This document shows, one piece after another, positions 1 to 7,384 of a DNA stretch of 34,897 nucleotides; the stretch's first letter is position 1; every line of letters begins with the position of its first letter. Position numbers and translations under genes: made by a program. The DNA is taken from positions 1 to 34,897 of the forward strand of contig JBPOFN010000042.1 in NCBI GenBank assembly GCA_051251725.1, in the 5' to 3' direction. The DNA is from JALZUE01 sp051251725 (lineage in GTDB: Bacteria; Pseudomonadota; Gammaproteobacteria; Enterobacterales; Alteromonadaceae). A model generated the notes under the pieces. That model worked only from the letters and a program-made list of their open reading frames with translations, did no database searches and was not told the DNA's origin.

Positions 1-818
1 GCGTCTTTAATTAGGTCTGCAATGTCAAACACTAATGCGCCCCGCCTGGTTTTCCCGTGCATTACGGCGAAGCCATGTGGAATACCTAATACCCATAATG
101 TACATGCCGCTAGGCCATAAGCTAAATAGTTGCCGTGGTTTAAAAAATCGTTAGCCAAATCGGTACTTTGATGCTGACGAGTAAAGTTCTCTAGCATGGT
201 ATTATTGGCGGCAAATTTATAAAGTGCTTTGGTTAGCTGTGCTTCAGTTAATAGTAAGTCACTTTGTTTTTTTGCTTGTTCGGTTCGAGTGGTAAATGTT
301 TTTAATGCGGCTTGAATAGTGGTGTCGTTAACGTTAAAACCGTTTTGTTTTAAGTCACCGTCTTTTTGCCACACGCGGCTAAGGTATTCAATACGGGCAG
401 TTTGTATTTGTTTAGCTGCGGCAAGCCGTTTTACGTCGTCAAACCAGAATTGCATCCAGCCTTGTAAGTATTCTGTTGGGCGGTATTCGCTTTGCGGGGT
501 CATCCACTCTATGGCGTGTTCTACATTGTTGGCCATATAAAGTGGAGTACCTCCGCCGCCACTAAAACCAACCAGCACGCCAGCTTGGCTTAACATGCGC
601 ATGGCCGCTTGAGTTATAGATGTGCCATTACCTAATAGTAATACGGTGGTGTTTGCTATTGGAATATTATAATACTGGTTTTCTTTATTGCTTTCGGTTA
701 AGTACAGTACCCGTCCGTCTTTTTGCATTACGCGGCAATATTCTAGGTAATAAATGTTTGCACGTTTAGAGTGAAGTATTGTTTTTAAATCTGATGGTGA
801 GAAGCTTTCTACTGCCAT
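1..818 (-). CDS. cas1: CRISPR-associated endonuclease Cas1, subtype I-F (partial, 3' end outside window)
   Basis: This is the integrase subunit of the CRISPR adaptation complex, which joins new spacers to the array. Reading from an ATG at 818, 272 codons stay open to the left edge, so the C-terminus (about 50 residues in this family) is outside the window. The protein closely resembles Pseudomonas aeruginosa Cas1 as I remember it: near the start LKTILHSKRAN, then NIPIANTT, the glycine-rich VGFSGGGGTPL, LTPQSEYRPTEYLQ-like and HGNYLAYGLAA segments. The expected metal-binding residues are present: E192, H254 (in VMHGKTRRG), D265 and D268. AAGGA precedes the ATG by about ten bases. In I-F loci, cas2-3 and csy1-4 normally follow cas1, which would place them left of the window. 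No repeats of a normal array are visible on the upstream side. Confidence 0.95.
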   Translation of the reverse strand, partial: MAVESFSPSDLKTILHSKRANIYYLEYCRVMQKDGRVLYLTESNKENQYYNIPIANTTVLLLGNGTSITQAAMRMLSQAGVLVGFSGGGGTPLYMANNVEHAIEWMTPQSEYRPTEYLQGWMQFWFDDVKRLAAAKQIQTARIEYLSRVWQKDGDLKQNGFNVNDTTIQAALKTFTTRTEQAKKQSDLLLTEAQLTKALYKFAANNTMLENFTRQHQSTDLANDFLNHGNYLAYGLAACTLWVLGIPHGFAVMHGKTRRGALVFDIADLIKD

Positions 819-1151
819 GAATTCAAGTTTCCTTACTGAATTTTTCCATATTATTTATATATCAGAAAATAATACAAATGAACAATAAAACAATGCTTTA
901 TATCAAATTTAAAATAATCAACATATAAGCATGGCACCATATTGCATACAACAAACCTAACTTACTCAATAACCAAGTTATTATATATTTGCTAAATTAT
1001 AATGCTCAACTCTAAAAACCCTAGCTTATATATTAAGGCGAGTGTTTGAAAATTCCGGATAGTCTATTTTAGAATGAATTCACGGCCATAATAGGAACTA
1101 TTAATAGTACGCTGACATTTTTTCTTGAATATTTAAATAGGACAGTAAAGT
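819..1151. other. Intergenic region upstream of cas1
   Basis: About 330 AT-rich bases between the SRAP gene and cas1, both on the minus strand. It holds the cas1 ribosome binding site (AAGGA, about ten bases before the ATG) and presumably its promoter. I see no gene. One 29-base stretch at about 1077-1105 faintly resembles an I-F CRISPR repeat but has no partner and a broken stem. Confidence 0.6.
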
Positions 1152-1718
1152 TCAATCATAACGCTCAATATGAATAACCCGATCCTCCACGTATTGTAGT
1201 AATGGCTCAAGATCCAGAGGTGAAGCATTAAACCAGTAGTCCTTATCTTTTGCTAACACCAAAGCTGGCATTCTTTTATGGTATTGAGCACATTTATCAT
1301 TAGGCTGAGTAGTTAGGGTTACTAGTTCGGTATGCTCGTGTTGAAATAATATGCCAGCCATATACAAAGGCATTTTATTGGCATGTTCAAATAAGTATTT
1401 CACTTTTTTACCTTCTTCTGTTCGCCATTCAAACCAACCATTACAAGGCACTAAGCATCTTTGGCTTTGAAAAGCTTGCCTAAATGTAGGCTTAGTCGCT
1501 ACGCTTTCAGCTTGAGCATTAATGATAAGTTTTTTAGACCAGCTAGGCTTAATCCCCCATAAGGCATTAACTTGTTGATAGTTTGAACCATTCTTAACCA
1601 TTGTCGCAACCAATTGGCTTGGACTTAAATTAGCGTTAGTTTCTACGCTGTAATCTGTATTAAATAGCTCGCTAACTATTGGTGTTAACGCTTTGTTTAC
1701 ACTAAATCGACCACACAT
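1152..1718 (-). CDS. SRAP-domain protein (YedK/HMCES family)
   Basis: SRAP proteins bind abasic sites in single-stranded DNA and form a thiazolidine crosslink through Cys2, shielding the lesion. At 188 residues this is a normal-length single-domain member. The start MCGRF gives the obligatory Cys2 after methionine removal. The other conserved active-site residues are visible: N67 (in INAQAES), E97 (in GWFEW) and H147 (in YHKRMP). It is the third gene of umuD-umuC-SRAP: its ATG lies seven bases after the umuC stop, with GAGG of TGAGGTAGAT as ribosome binding site, so it should be translated from the SOS-induced transcript. SRAP genes are known to cluster with SOS and translesion genes, which fits a role at damaged replication forks. 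Confidence 0.93.
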   Translation of the reverse strand: MCGRFSVNKALTPIVSELFNTDYSVETNANLSPSQLVATMVKNGSNYQQVNALWGIKPSWSKKLIINAQAESVATKPTFRQAFQSQRCLVPCNGWFEWRTEEGKKVKYLFEHANKMPLYMAGILFQHEHTELVTLTTQPNDKCAQYHKRMPALVLAKDKDYWFNASPLDLEPLLQYVEDRVIHIERYD

Positions 1719-1725
1719 ATCTACC

Positions 1726-2982
1726 TCAACAATTTATCTTTGGTATATCAGACCACTTACTTGTATAACTTGGTGATAAGAATGCTCTTCTCATCTGCCA
1801 TTTTTCGGCTTTACCTTCCGTTGCTATTTTTAAGGTATCCGCGCCATAACGGTGGTTTATTTTGTCTAACATGAACATTAATTCGGGTGATTCATTTTGT
1901 GTTAAAAACAAATCATATTGGGTAAAGGCTTGGTCATTTAATTCAATAGCGCCAACACCACACCGGTAATACTGCACACCCGCTTTAAAAAGATTCGGCA
2001 TCATGCCTGAAACCGCAGATGCCATGGTTAATGAATTGTCTGTTCCTAAGGGAAAGTTATAAATAAAGGAGCCTTTTACATAGTTGTTATCATGTGGAGA
2101 ACTAGCAGCAAAAATTAATAAGCGTTTAACTAATGAATGCTGCTTTCTTAATTTTCGAGCAACAATACTACTGTGAGTTACGAGTGCGGCTCTTAATGAA
2201 TCAATATCAGTAATGCGCTGGCCAAAACTACGCGTTGAAAATATTTCTTTTTTAGGTTGTTTTACATCATCCCACGATAACGCACTAATGCCGTTTAACT
2301 CATTCACGGTACGTTCAACCACGACACCAAATTGACCACGCATTGCTTTCGGATTTTGATTCGCTAATTGCCAAGCGTTTTCAACGCCGAGTAAATTCAG
2401 TTTTTTCCCTAATCGGTTGCCTATACCCCACACATCGGTTACCGACATACGGGTAAGAATTTCTTGTCTTGATTTCTCGGTATCGATTACTGCAACACCA
2501 TTAAAACCCGATAATTTTTTTGCGGCATGATTGGCCGCCTTGGCAAGTGTTGCGGTTGAACCAAAGCCAACGCCAACTGGTAATCGCGTTTCTTGCCACA
2601 CAGTATCAACAATTTTATGTCCGTAGCTGTGCCAGTCTTTAATGATTGAATGATAGTTTTCAAAATATAGGAACGATTCATCTATCGAATAAACATATTG
2701 GTTATCACAAAAGCGGCCAATAACGTTCATCATTCTGTCGCTTAAATCCGCATACAATTCATAGTTTGATGAACGAACAACAACATGGTGTTTATCTAAA
2801 AAATATTTAATTTGAAAGTAAGGTTTGAACTTGGGAATACCGAGCTGCTTGGCAATTGGGCAAACAGCACAAATACAACCGTCATTATTGGTTAAAACAA
2901 CCACGGGTTTATTTCTAATCGATGGGTCGAAAACCTTTTCAGCCGAGGCATAATAAGAAACGGCATCTACTAGCGCATACAT
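1726..2982 (-). CDS. umuC: DNA polymerase V catalytic subunit UmuC (Y-family)
   Basis: This is the catalytic subunit of error-prone translesion polymerase V, working with processed UmuD. It is 418 residues long, close to the 422 of E. coli UmuC. Catalytic carboxylates are visible as D6 (YALVDAVSYYAS) and D101-E102 (SIDESFL). The palm/finger segment TNNDGC is at 31-36. The little-finger region and a C-terminal DUF4113-like tail (MLDKINHRYGADTLKIATEGKAE) are intact. Substitutions stand out: the usual VDVNSFYASCE reads VDAVSYYASAE, and the usual ARSAEAKALGI region reads AVCPIAKQLGI. The gene overlaps umuD by 13 bases, which points to translational coupling, and is followed directly by the SRAP gene. 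A diverged copy of its 3' end lies at 20064-20315. Confidence 0.95.
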   Translation of the reverse strand: MYALVDAVSYYASAEKVFDPSIRNKPVVVLTNNDGCICAVCPIAKQLGIPKFKPYFQIKYFLDKHHVVVRSSNYELYADLSDRMMNVIGRFCDNQYVYSIDESFLYFENYHSIIKDWHSYGHKIVDTVWQETRLPVGVGFGSTATLAKAANHAAKKLSGFNGVAVIDTEKSRQEILTRMSVTDVWGIGNRLGKKLNLLGVENAWQLANQNPKAMRGQFGVVVERTVNELNGISALSWDDVKQPKKEIFSTRSFGQRITDIDSLRAALVTHSSIVARKLRKQHSLVKRLLIFAASSPHDNNYVKGSFIYNFPLGTDNSLTMASAVSGMMPNLFKAGVQYYRCGVGAIELNDQAFTQYDLFLTQNESPELMFMLDKINHRYGADTLKIATEGKAEKWQMRRAFLSPSYTSKWSDIPKINC

Positions 2983-3383
2983 GCAATTAACTCACTGGCT
3001 TGTCGATGTAAACGAATAGAGCGAGTAACCACGCCTTCAATTTGAAAGTCATCACCATCGGTAATACTTACGGTTTTATGTGTTTTAGAAGCCGAAATAA
3101 GTTGCGCCCGTTTGGTATCTATTAGCTTACAAGTAAAGCAGCCGTTAAAGCTGGCAACCACAACGTCGCCATCTCTGACCTGCTCCGCTCGATTTACAAT
3201 AAGTAAATCACCATCAAAAATTCCAACATCCACCATCGATTGGCCTTTGGCAATGCCAATAAAAGTCGCATCAGGTTTAGTGATCAATAATTGATCGAGC
3301 GATAAACCTAACTCTTTGTATTCTGCAGCAGGCGATTCAAAGCCAGAAATACCGGCTTCAATATAAATAGGAATAACTTTCAT
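2970..3383 (-). CDS. umuD: UmuD, self-cleaving polymerase V subunit (S24 peptidase)
   Basis: UmuD is cleaved with help from RecA filaments and then joins UmuC. The catalytic dyad is visible as S49 (IAKGQSMVD) and K86 (GCFTCKLID). The cleavage site is most likely S13-G14 in AGISGFESPAAEY, aligned with Cys24-Gly25 of E. coli UmuD, so the arm before the cut is only about 13 residues instead of 24. I chose the ATG at 3383. A TTG at 3404 would extend the frame by seven residues, but it abuts the LexA box, which would place the operator at the start codon itself. First gene of the SOS operon umuD-umuC-SRAP. Confidence 0.93.
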   Translation of the reverse strand: MKVIPIYIEAGISGFESPAAEYKELGLSLDQLLITKPDATFIGIAKGQSMVDVGIFDGDLLIVNRAEQVRDGDVVVASFNGCFTCKLIDTKRAQLISASKTHKTVSITDGDDFQIEGVVTRSIRLHRQASELIACMR

Positions 3384-3404
3384 GAAAGCACCAAGAAAAA
3401 ACAA

Positions 3405-3420
3405 CTGTACATTTGAACAG
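3405..3420 (-). promoter_or_regulatory. LexA (SOS) box of the umuDC-SRAP operon
   Basis: On the minus strand it reads CTGT, eight bases, ACAG, flanked as TACTGT...ACAGTT. This matches the gammaproteobacterial LexA consensus CTGT-N8-ACAG exactly in both half sites. It lies 21 bases upstream of the chosen umuD ATG, where LexA would block the promoter or transcription start. Damage-induced LexA cleavage would therefore induce umuD, umuC and the SRAP gene together. Confidence 0.9.
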
Positions 3421-3478
3421 TATATTTTATTTTTAACTTTCTATATAGACACAAACAAAAAATAATAATTAATTTAAT

Positions 3479-3811
3479 TTAGATAGCAGCTGATTTTATA
3501 CTTTTTGATTCAACGTCAAGTGTTGCACCTGTTGGCCTTGATAACCGTTTAAGTTCAATTATTGGATCTTTACCTTCTTTAATTAGTTGTCGCAGTTGTG
3601 GAATTTTATCCCTTGCCTGTGCTAAAGTCAGATCAGGAAAACGCCCCAAAGTTAATCGCTTAGGGATTGTTTGAAACCTATAGCGATATTGAAAAGCAAT
3701 TGAACCTGTTTCTGTGACACGAACACTCAATCCATCACGATCACTTAATTCAAACCTTTTGGGTTGTGATTTATTATATAAAGATTTTAATTTTGAATTA
3801 CTTATCGCCAT
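3479..3811 (-). pseudogene. Truncated P4-type tyrosine integrase (N-terminal arm-binding domain only)
   Basis: 110 codons starting MAISNSKLKSLYN and containing the DUF4102 / Arm-DNA-bind_3 signature of P4-like integrases: SDRDGLSVRV, then FQYRYRF, then KRLTLGRFPDLTLAQARDK. It stops about where the core-binding domain should begin. The whole catalytic domain (R...HxxR...Y) is missing, whereas a full integrase has about 400 residues. It is therefore most likely the relic of an old integration event, although the short frame itself is open and could make an arm-binding peptide. An upstream in-frame extension to 3874 is open but runs through the palindromic repeats, so the ATG at 3811 is the better start. 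It is not closely related to the complete integrase at 17000-18184. Confidence 0.75.
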
Positions 3812-3813
3812 AT

Positions 3814-3880
3814 TGTGTACACAAAAATTCGCTCCTGTTGTGTACACATTAAAAAATATTTTGTGTACGCACAAGCGTAC
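3814..3880. repeat. Repeated TGTGTACACA palindromes upstream of the integrase fragment
   Basis: Two exact copies of the palindrome TGTGTACACA lie at 3814-3823 and 3839-3848 (25 bases apart). A third, variant copy TGTGTACGCA is at 3862-3871 and is followed by a mirrored half GCGTAC at 3875-3880. The spacing is about two helical turns. Such arrays just upstream of an integrase start are typical of arm-type integrase sites or of operators; which one cannot be told from sequence. Confidence 0.6.
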
Positions 3881-3962
3881 AAAAACAACATAAAAACTAG
3901 TTAATAATAAAGTACAAAAAGAAACATTAACTTATTAAAAAACATTCAATATATTGTTTTTC

Positions 3963-4058
3963 ATGGAAAAAATGAAACATAACACACCTAAACAAAACAC
4001 TGAAACACAAGACACGATCCTCTGGCACGATTATGAGAACACCAACCCAAGACATTGA
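3963..4058 (+). pseudogene. sbcB: Fragment resembling the 5' end of exonuclease I (sbcB)
   Basis: A 31-codon open stretch starts MEKMKHNTPKQN and contains TILWHDYENTNPR before a stop. The string LWHDYE is the characteristic exo I motif of exonuclease I, with the first two catalytic acidic residues (D and E), and lies at the expected distance from the N-terminus. Nothing of the remaining protein (about 450 residues) follows, and I did not find it elsewhere in the window. It may be a gene cut by an integration or deletion whose junction is near 4060. The match is short, so identity is only moderately secure. Confidence 0.5.
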
Positions 4059-4450
4059 TACATAAAAACAAATTAAAAAATTAAAATAAAATGATGCACA
4101 TTATGATGCACATCTTACTATCTAGTTACCTATCAATAACTTATAAATAAAACCACGATAAATCAATACCTTGTATCATAATCACATTGATTATGTAATC
4201 TAAGTCATAATAAAGAGTAAACGCCCAAAAAAGCCACCGAATAATACGTTTCAACATTAATCAAAGCGATACTAACACCAAGAAAATTATTAAATAGTCT
4301 AATGTATTAGTTTATAAATTGAAGATTTACAGTTAGAGATAACATCACTTAAAAATCAATTTTCAATATTTTGGATCTGAATGCAGAATAATTAAATTTA
4401 AACCTTAAATATCAACATCTTAAATTAAAAATAAAACCCAATAGACGGAA
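4059..4450. other. AT-rich region without a recognisable gene
   Basis: Very AT-rich sequence with stops in all frames. It contains a short direct repeat of ATGATGCACAT near 4090-4115 but no gene, tRNA or terminator that I can support. It probably includes the junction between the chromosome and the integrated element. Confidence 0.5.
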
Positions 4451-4522
4451 TTAGTAACCACTTTAGTAACCACTTTAGTAACCACTTTAGTAACCACTTT
4501 AGTAACCACTTTAGTAACCACT
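4451..4522. repeat. Perfect 12-bp tandem repeat, six copies
   Basis: The unit TTAGTAACCACT is repeated six times without a mismatch or interruption over 72 bases. There are no spacers, so it is not a CRISPR array. The unit length is a multiple of three, and some frames read through it (for example Leu-Val-Thr-Thr or Ser-Asn-His-Phe repeats), but no supported ORF covers it. It lies just beyond the 3' end of a decayed minus-strand gene. It could be an iteron-like protein binding array or a simple slippage minisatellite. Confidence 0.9.
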
Positions 4523-4584
4523 TAAAACGTAAGAATGGAGCTGCTTCATTAATAATTATTATACAATTCGTTTATTGAGCCAGT

Positions 4585-4972
4585 TTAATTTTCTGTAACT
4601 AATAAAACGTTGACATTGATCCTGTACTTTTTTAATAACCTCTCTGGACCCTTCATTTGAACTGTTGCATATTTTGCAATAGTTGATTCTTGTACTAAAT
4701 CAGTACCATAGTAAATGATTTAATATGCTCAGAAGCCACAAACTTCTAGATTTCGCTAATGTATTAAATAAATCAAAACATCTTTTCTTGTCCCAATGCC
4801 AGAAGATACATCGAAGGGAAAATCCATAATGTTATCTGAAAAGTCAAAACTGTGTTTAATATATTCATAAAATTCATCTATTTTTGAGTAAATTAAAATT
4901 AAGCTCCTCTTTTCTCCAGCTAAATATTTTATACGTAAGTAAACATTTGATAAAATGTCATTTTAAGACAAT
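4585..4972 (-). pseudogene. Decayed gene of unknown function, frameshifted
   Basis: The minus strand shows three protein-like segments in changing frames. The first, about 4972-4775, contains YLRIKYLAGEKRSLILIYSK and continues with KIDEFYEYIKHSFDFSDNIM, then SSGIGTRKDV. The second, about 4780-4705, reads FDLFNTLAKSRSLW. The third, about 4713 to the stop at 4585, contains TDLVQESTIAKYATVQ, then MKGPERLLKKYR and ends VLLVTEN. The first and last share a frame but are separated by three stops, so at least two indels are needed to join them. No start codon with a ribosome binding site is seen. I do not recognise the family. It reads in the same direction as the defence genes to its right. Confidence 0.45.
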
Positions 4973-5007
4973 AACCACGGTACGAACACACAGTATTCAA
5001 ATTAAAT

Positions 5008-5782
5008 CTAAAGATCTTTTTTGCATACAGGTTCATTTATTATCATTTGTTTATTGTACGCTTTAAGAGCTTCTTTATATGCTAACCACTCTTTTTTATC
5101 TTTAAACTCACATGCCCCATTTTTAAGAGCAAATTCCCTAAAGCCTTCAGGAGCATTCTTAACGCCATAAATATTAGCCCTATCAAATGCAAAGTCTCTT
5201 TTCTCCCAATTAGTTACTTCAGCTAAGTCAGCATGAGAGAAGTCTGCGCCAGTAAATGCAGCCCCTAAAAAATCAGTTTGAAATAATGAAGCACTTGAAA
5301 CATCTGTATTAGTAAAAATCCCTTTTGCAAGTTTATTACCCATTAACTTTATATCTGATAGCTTTGCATCTTCGAAATTAGCTCCATAATTATATGATGG
5401 TATGATACCCAAACATCCCCAGATTCTAATAAGCTATTTAAATTGCGTTCTGCCCTTACCTGTTCGAACCATAAAAGCTCAACAAAGGCTTCTGATCTTA
5501 ACCTACTATTAAATTTAAGGGTTCCCTCTACCTCATCATAAATAATACGTAATAAATCTGAACGCCTTTCTAGGTAATGCCGAATATCTGCCTTCTCTTC
5601 TTTAATCGAGTCCATCTTATGTTGCTCTTCCATCAAGCTTAAAGTCGACCAAGAAATAAAAGTAACAGCTAATGTCGCTAACGAACTTAGAATACCGACG
5701 ATAGGTACAAGCTTTTTAATACTATCCTTTGAAGTAATTTCTTCTATTGAAAGTTACTATCATCATGCTCTTTAACGTTCAC
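5008..5782 (-). pseudogene. Pentapeptide-repeat membrane protein, broken by two frameshifts
   Basis: Three frames join into one plausible protein. A GTG at 5782 opens a short stretch (VNVKEHDDSNFQ, then a stop). A second frame supplies a membrane segment (LVPIVGILSSLATLAVTFIS) and a charged region (MEEQHKMDSIKEEKADIRHYLERR, in two parts). A third frame, entered near 5400, carries pentapeptide repeats (GANFEDAKL, GAAFTGADFSHADL) and a lysine-rich tail ending VCKKDL. The frames change near 5748 and between about 5350 and 5412. No slippery motif suggests programmed frameshifting, so it is called a pseudogene, though sequencing error cannot be excluded. Such membrane-anchored pentapeptide proteins are frequent next to type I restriction loci. 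Confidence 0.65.
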
Positions 5783-5837
5783 TATATATTTTTTCAAACT
5801 TATCCCCTAAAACAATGAAGTATTAGACCATTACGCA

Positions 5838-7367
5838 TCATTCTTCATCGTCAACAAGTGCTTCTTCTACACTTTTGAATTCTTCTAAAGCAGCAGTAAG
5901 TAGCTCTACAATTTCACTCGCTATTACAGCCGGCGGTTGAAGGTTTTCAGTATCTTCTAACGAATCATCTTTTAACCAAGATATATCAAGGTTAGTTTTA
6001 TCACGGGCAATAATTTCATCGTAACTGAACTTACGCCAGCGGCCATCGGGGCCTGGCCCGCCATCTTCTTCGCGCTCTTCTTCTTGCCAGTTTGAAATGC
6101 GTTTTTTAATGTCTGAAGCTGAAAATAATTCTACGAAATCATCAAAATCATTACGTGTTAATTTTTTAGTTTTAAGTGTCATGTGCACGTTGGTTCTAAA
6201 ATCATAAACCCACACATCTTCGGTCCATGGTTTTTTCGACGCGGGTTTTGCATCAAAGAACAATACATTCGCTTTAACACCCTGAGCGTAAAAAATACCG
6301 GTTGGCAGTCGTAAAATCGTATGAAGATTAAAACGGGTAAGAAGCTCTTTACGGACAGTTTCTCCAGCTCCACCTTCAAACAAAACGTTATCAGGTAAAA
6401 CAACAGCGGCTTTGCCACCTGCATTGCCTTCAACTTTCAGCATGTTGCCAATGTGTTGAACAAAATTTAGTTGTTTATTTGACGAGTCAGTCCAGAAATC
6501 ATCACGCTCATACGTCAGCTTTTCTTTTTCTAGCTTCCCTGTTTTTTCACTAATAATAGTAACTGAACTTTTCTTACCAAATGGTGGGTTTGCTAACACC
6601 ATATCTACTTTATTTTCGCCAACTTCTTTTGCTAAAGCATCTGAAGTAGATATAGGGCATTCATCTGTACCAATACCATGGAGATACAAATTCATTGCAC
6701 ATAATCGAGTAACTGAATCAGATATATCGTTTCCTCTGAATGCTTCATGCTTTAAAAAACGCGCTTCTTTCTTTGAAAGTGGTCGCTCTTTATTGTTTGT
6801 AATATAGTCATGGGCAACCGTTAAAAAACCACCTGTGCCACACGCAGGATCAGCAATAACTTGCATAGGCTGTGGTTGCATTACATCAACAATAGCTTCA
6901 ATAATGGGACGAGGAGTAAAATACTGGCCAGCACCTTTCTTTTCGCTTTCTGCGCCTTTTTGTAAAAGGCCTTCGTATATTGCCCCTTTTACATCAATAC
7001 TTAATGTGGACCATGACTCTTTGTTAATCATGTCAATTAAGCGTTCTAACTTTGCAGGGTCTTGAATTTTATTTTGAGCTTTACGGAAAATAGTACCTAA
7101 AGTACCTTTCTGCTCTCCAAGGGTTTCTAAGGTATGACGATATTCTTTCTCTAAATCTGAACCATCAAGCTTAACTAGCTTAGTCCATTGCTCAGTTGCT
7201 AAGCTTTCCCCTTCTTGACCACCTGCAACTCGTTCAGCGGTCATTTTAAGGAAAATAAGATAGGTGAGTTGTTCTACATAATCGCCATAACCTACGCCTT
7301 CATCACGTAATACATGAGCGTAGTTCCATACGCGGTTAACTATTTCTGTCGTTGTTATATTTGTCAT
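5838..7367 (-). CDS. hsdM: Type I restriction-modification DNA methyltransferase subunit HsdM
   Basis: HsdM methylates adenine in the bipartite target chosen by HsdS and, as the M2S core, is also needed for restriction. It has 509 residues, a usual length. An N-terminal helical HsdM_N domain (about 1-140) is followed by the N6-methyltransferase domain: QYFTPR at 148-153, AdoMet motif I DPACGTGGF at 173-181 and catalytic motif IV NPPF at 260-263. The C-terminus is acidic (ALVDDEE). It is the last gene of the five-gene operon, 17 bases after the HNH gene, not next to hsdS as is usual. All catalytic motifs are intact, so the modification activity is probably functional. Confidence 0.96.
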   Translation of the reverse strand: MTNITTTEIVNRVWNYAHVLRDEGVGYGDYVEQLTYLIFLKMTAERVAGGQEGESLATEQWTKLVKLDGSDLEKEYRHTLETLGEQKGTLGTIFRKAQNKIQDPAKLERLIDMINKESWSTLSIDVKGAIYEGLLQKGAESEKKGAGQYFTPRPIIEAIVDVMQPQPMQVIADPACGTGGFLTVAHDYITNNKERPLSKKEARFLKHEAFRGNDISDSVTRLCAMNLYLHGIGTDECPISTSDALAKEVGENKVDMVLANPPFGKKSSVTIISEKTGKLEKEKLTYERDDFWTDSSNKQLNFVQHIGNMLKVEGNAGGKAAVVLPDNVLFEGGAGETVRKELLTRFNLHTILRLPTGIFYAQGVKANVLFFDAKPASKKPWTEDVWVYDFRTNVHMTLKTKKLTRNDFDDFVELFSASDIKKRISNWQEEEREEDGGPGPDGRWRKFSYDEIIARDKTNLDISWLKDDSLEDTENLQPPAVIASEIVELLTAALEEFKSVEEALVDDEE

Positions 7368-7384
7368 TATTTTTACTCTGATAA

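Noticed and set aside
819..1151. CRISPR array upstream of cas1
   Set aside because: No repeated 28-base unit at 60-base spacing; only one degenerate match, reported with low interest.
3384..3404. Longer UmuD start at a TTG (3404)
   Set aside because: It abuts the LexA box and adds seven residues without a family match; ATG at 3383 is better.
4451..4522. CRISPR-like repeat array
   Set aside because: The six 12-bp units touch each other with no spacers and are too short; it is a tandem repeat.
5008..5782. Programmed frameshifting in the pentapeptide protein
   Set aside because: Two separate shifts and no slippery heptamer or stimulatory structure at either; decay or sequencing error is likelier.
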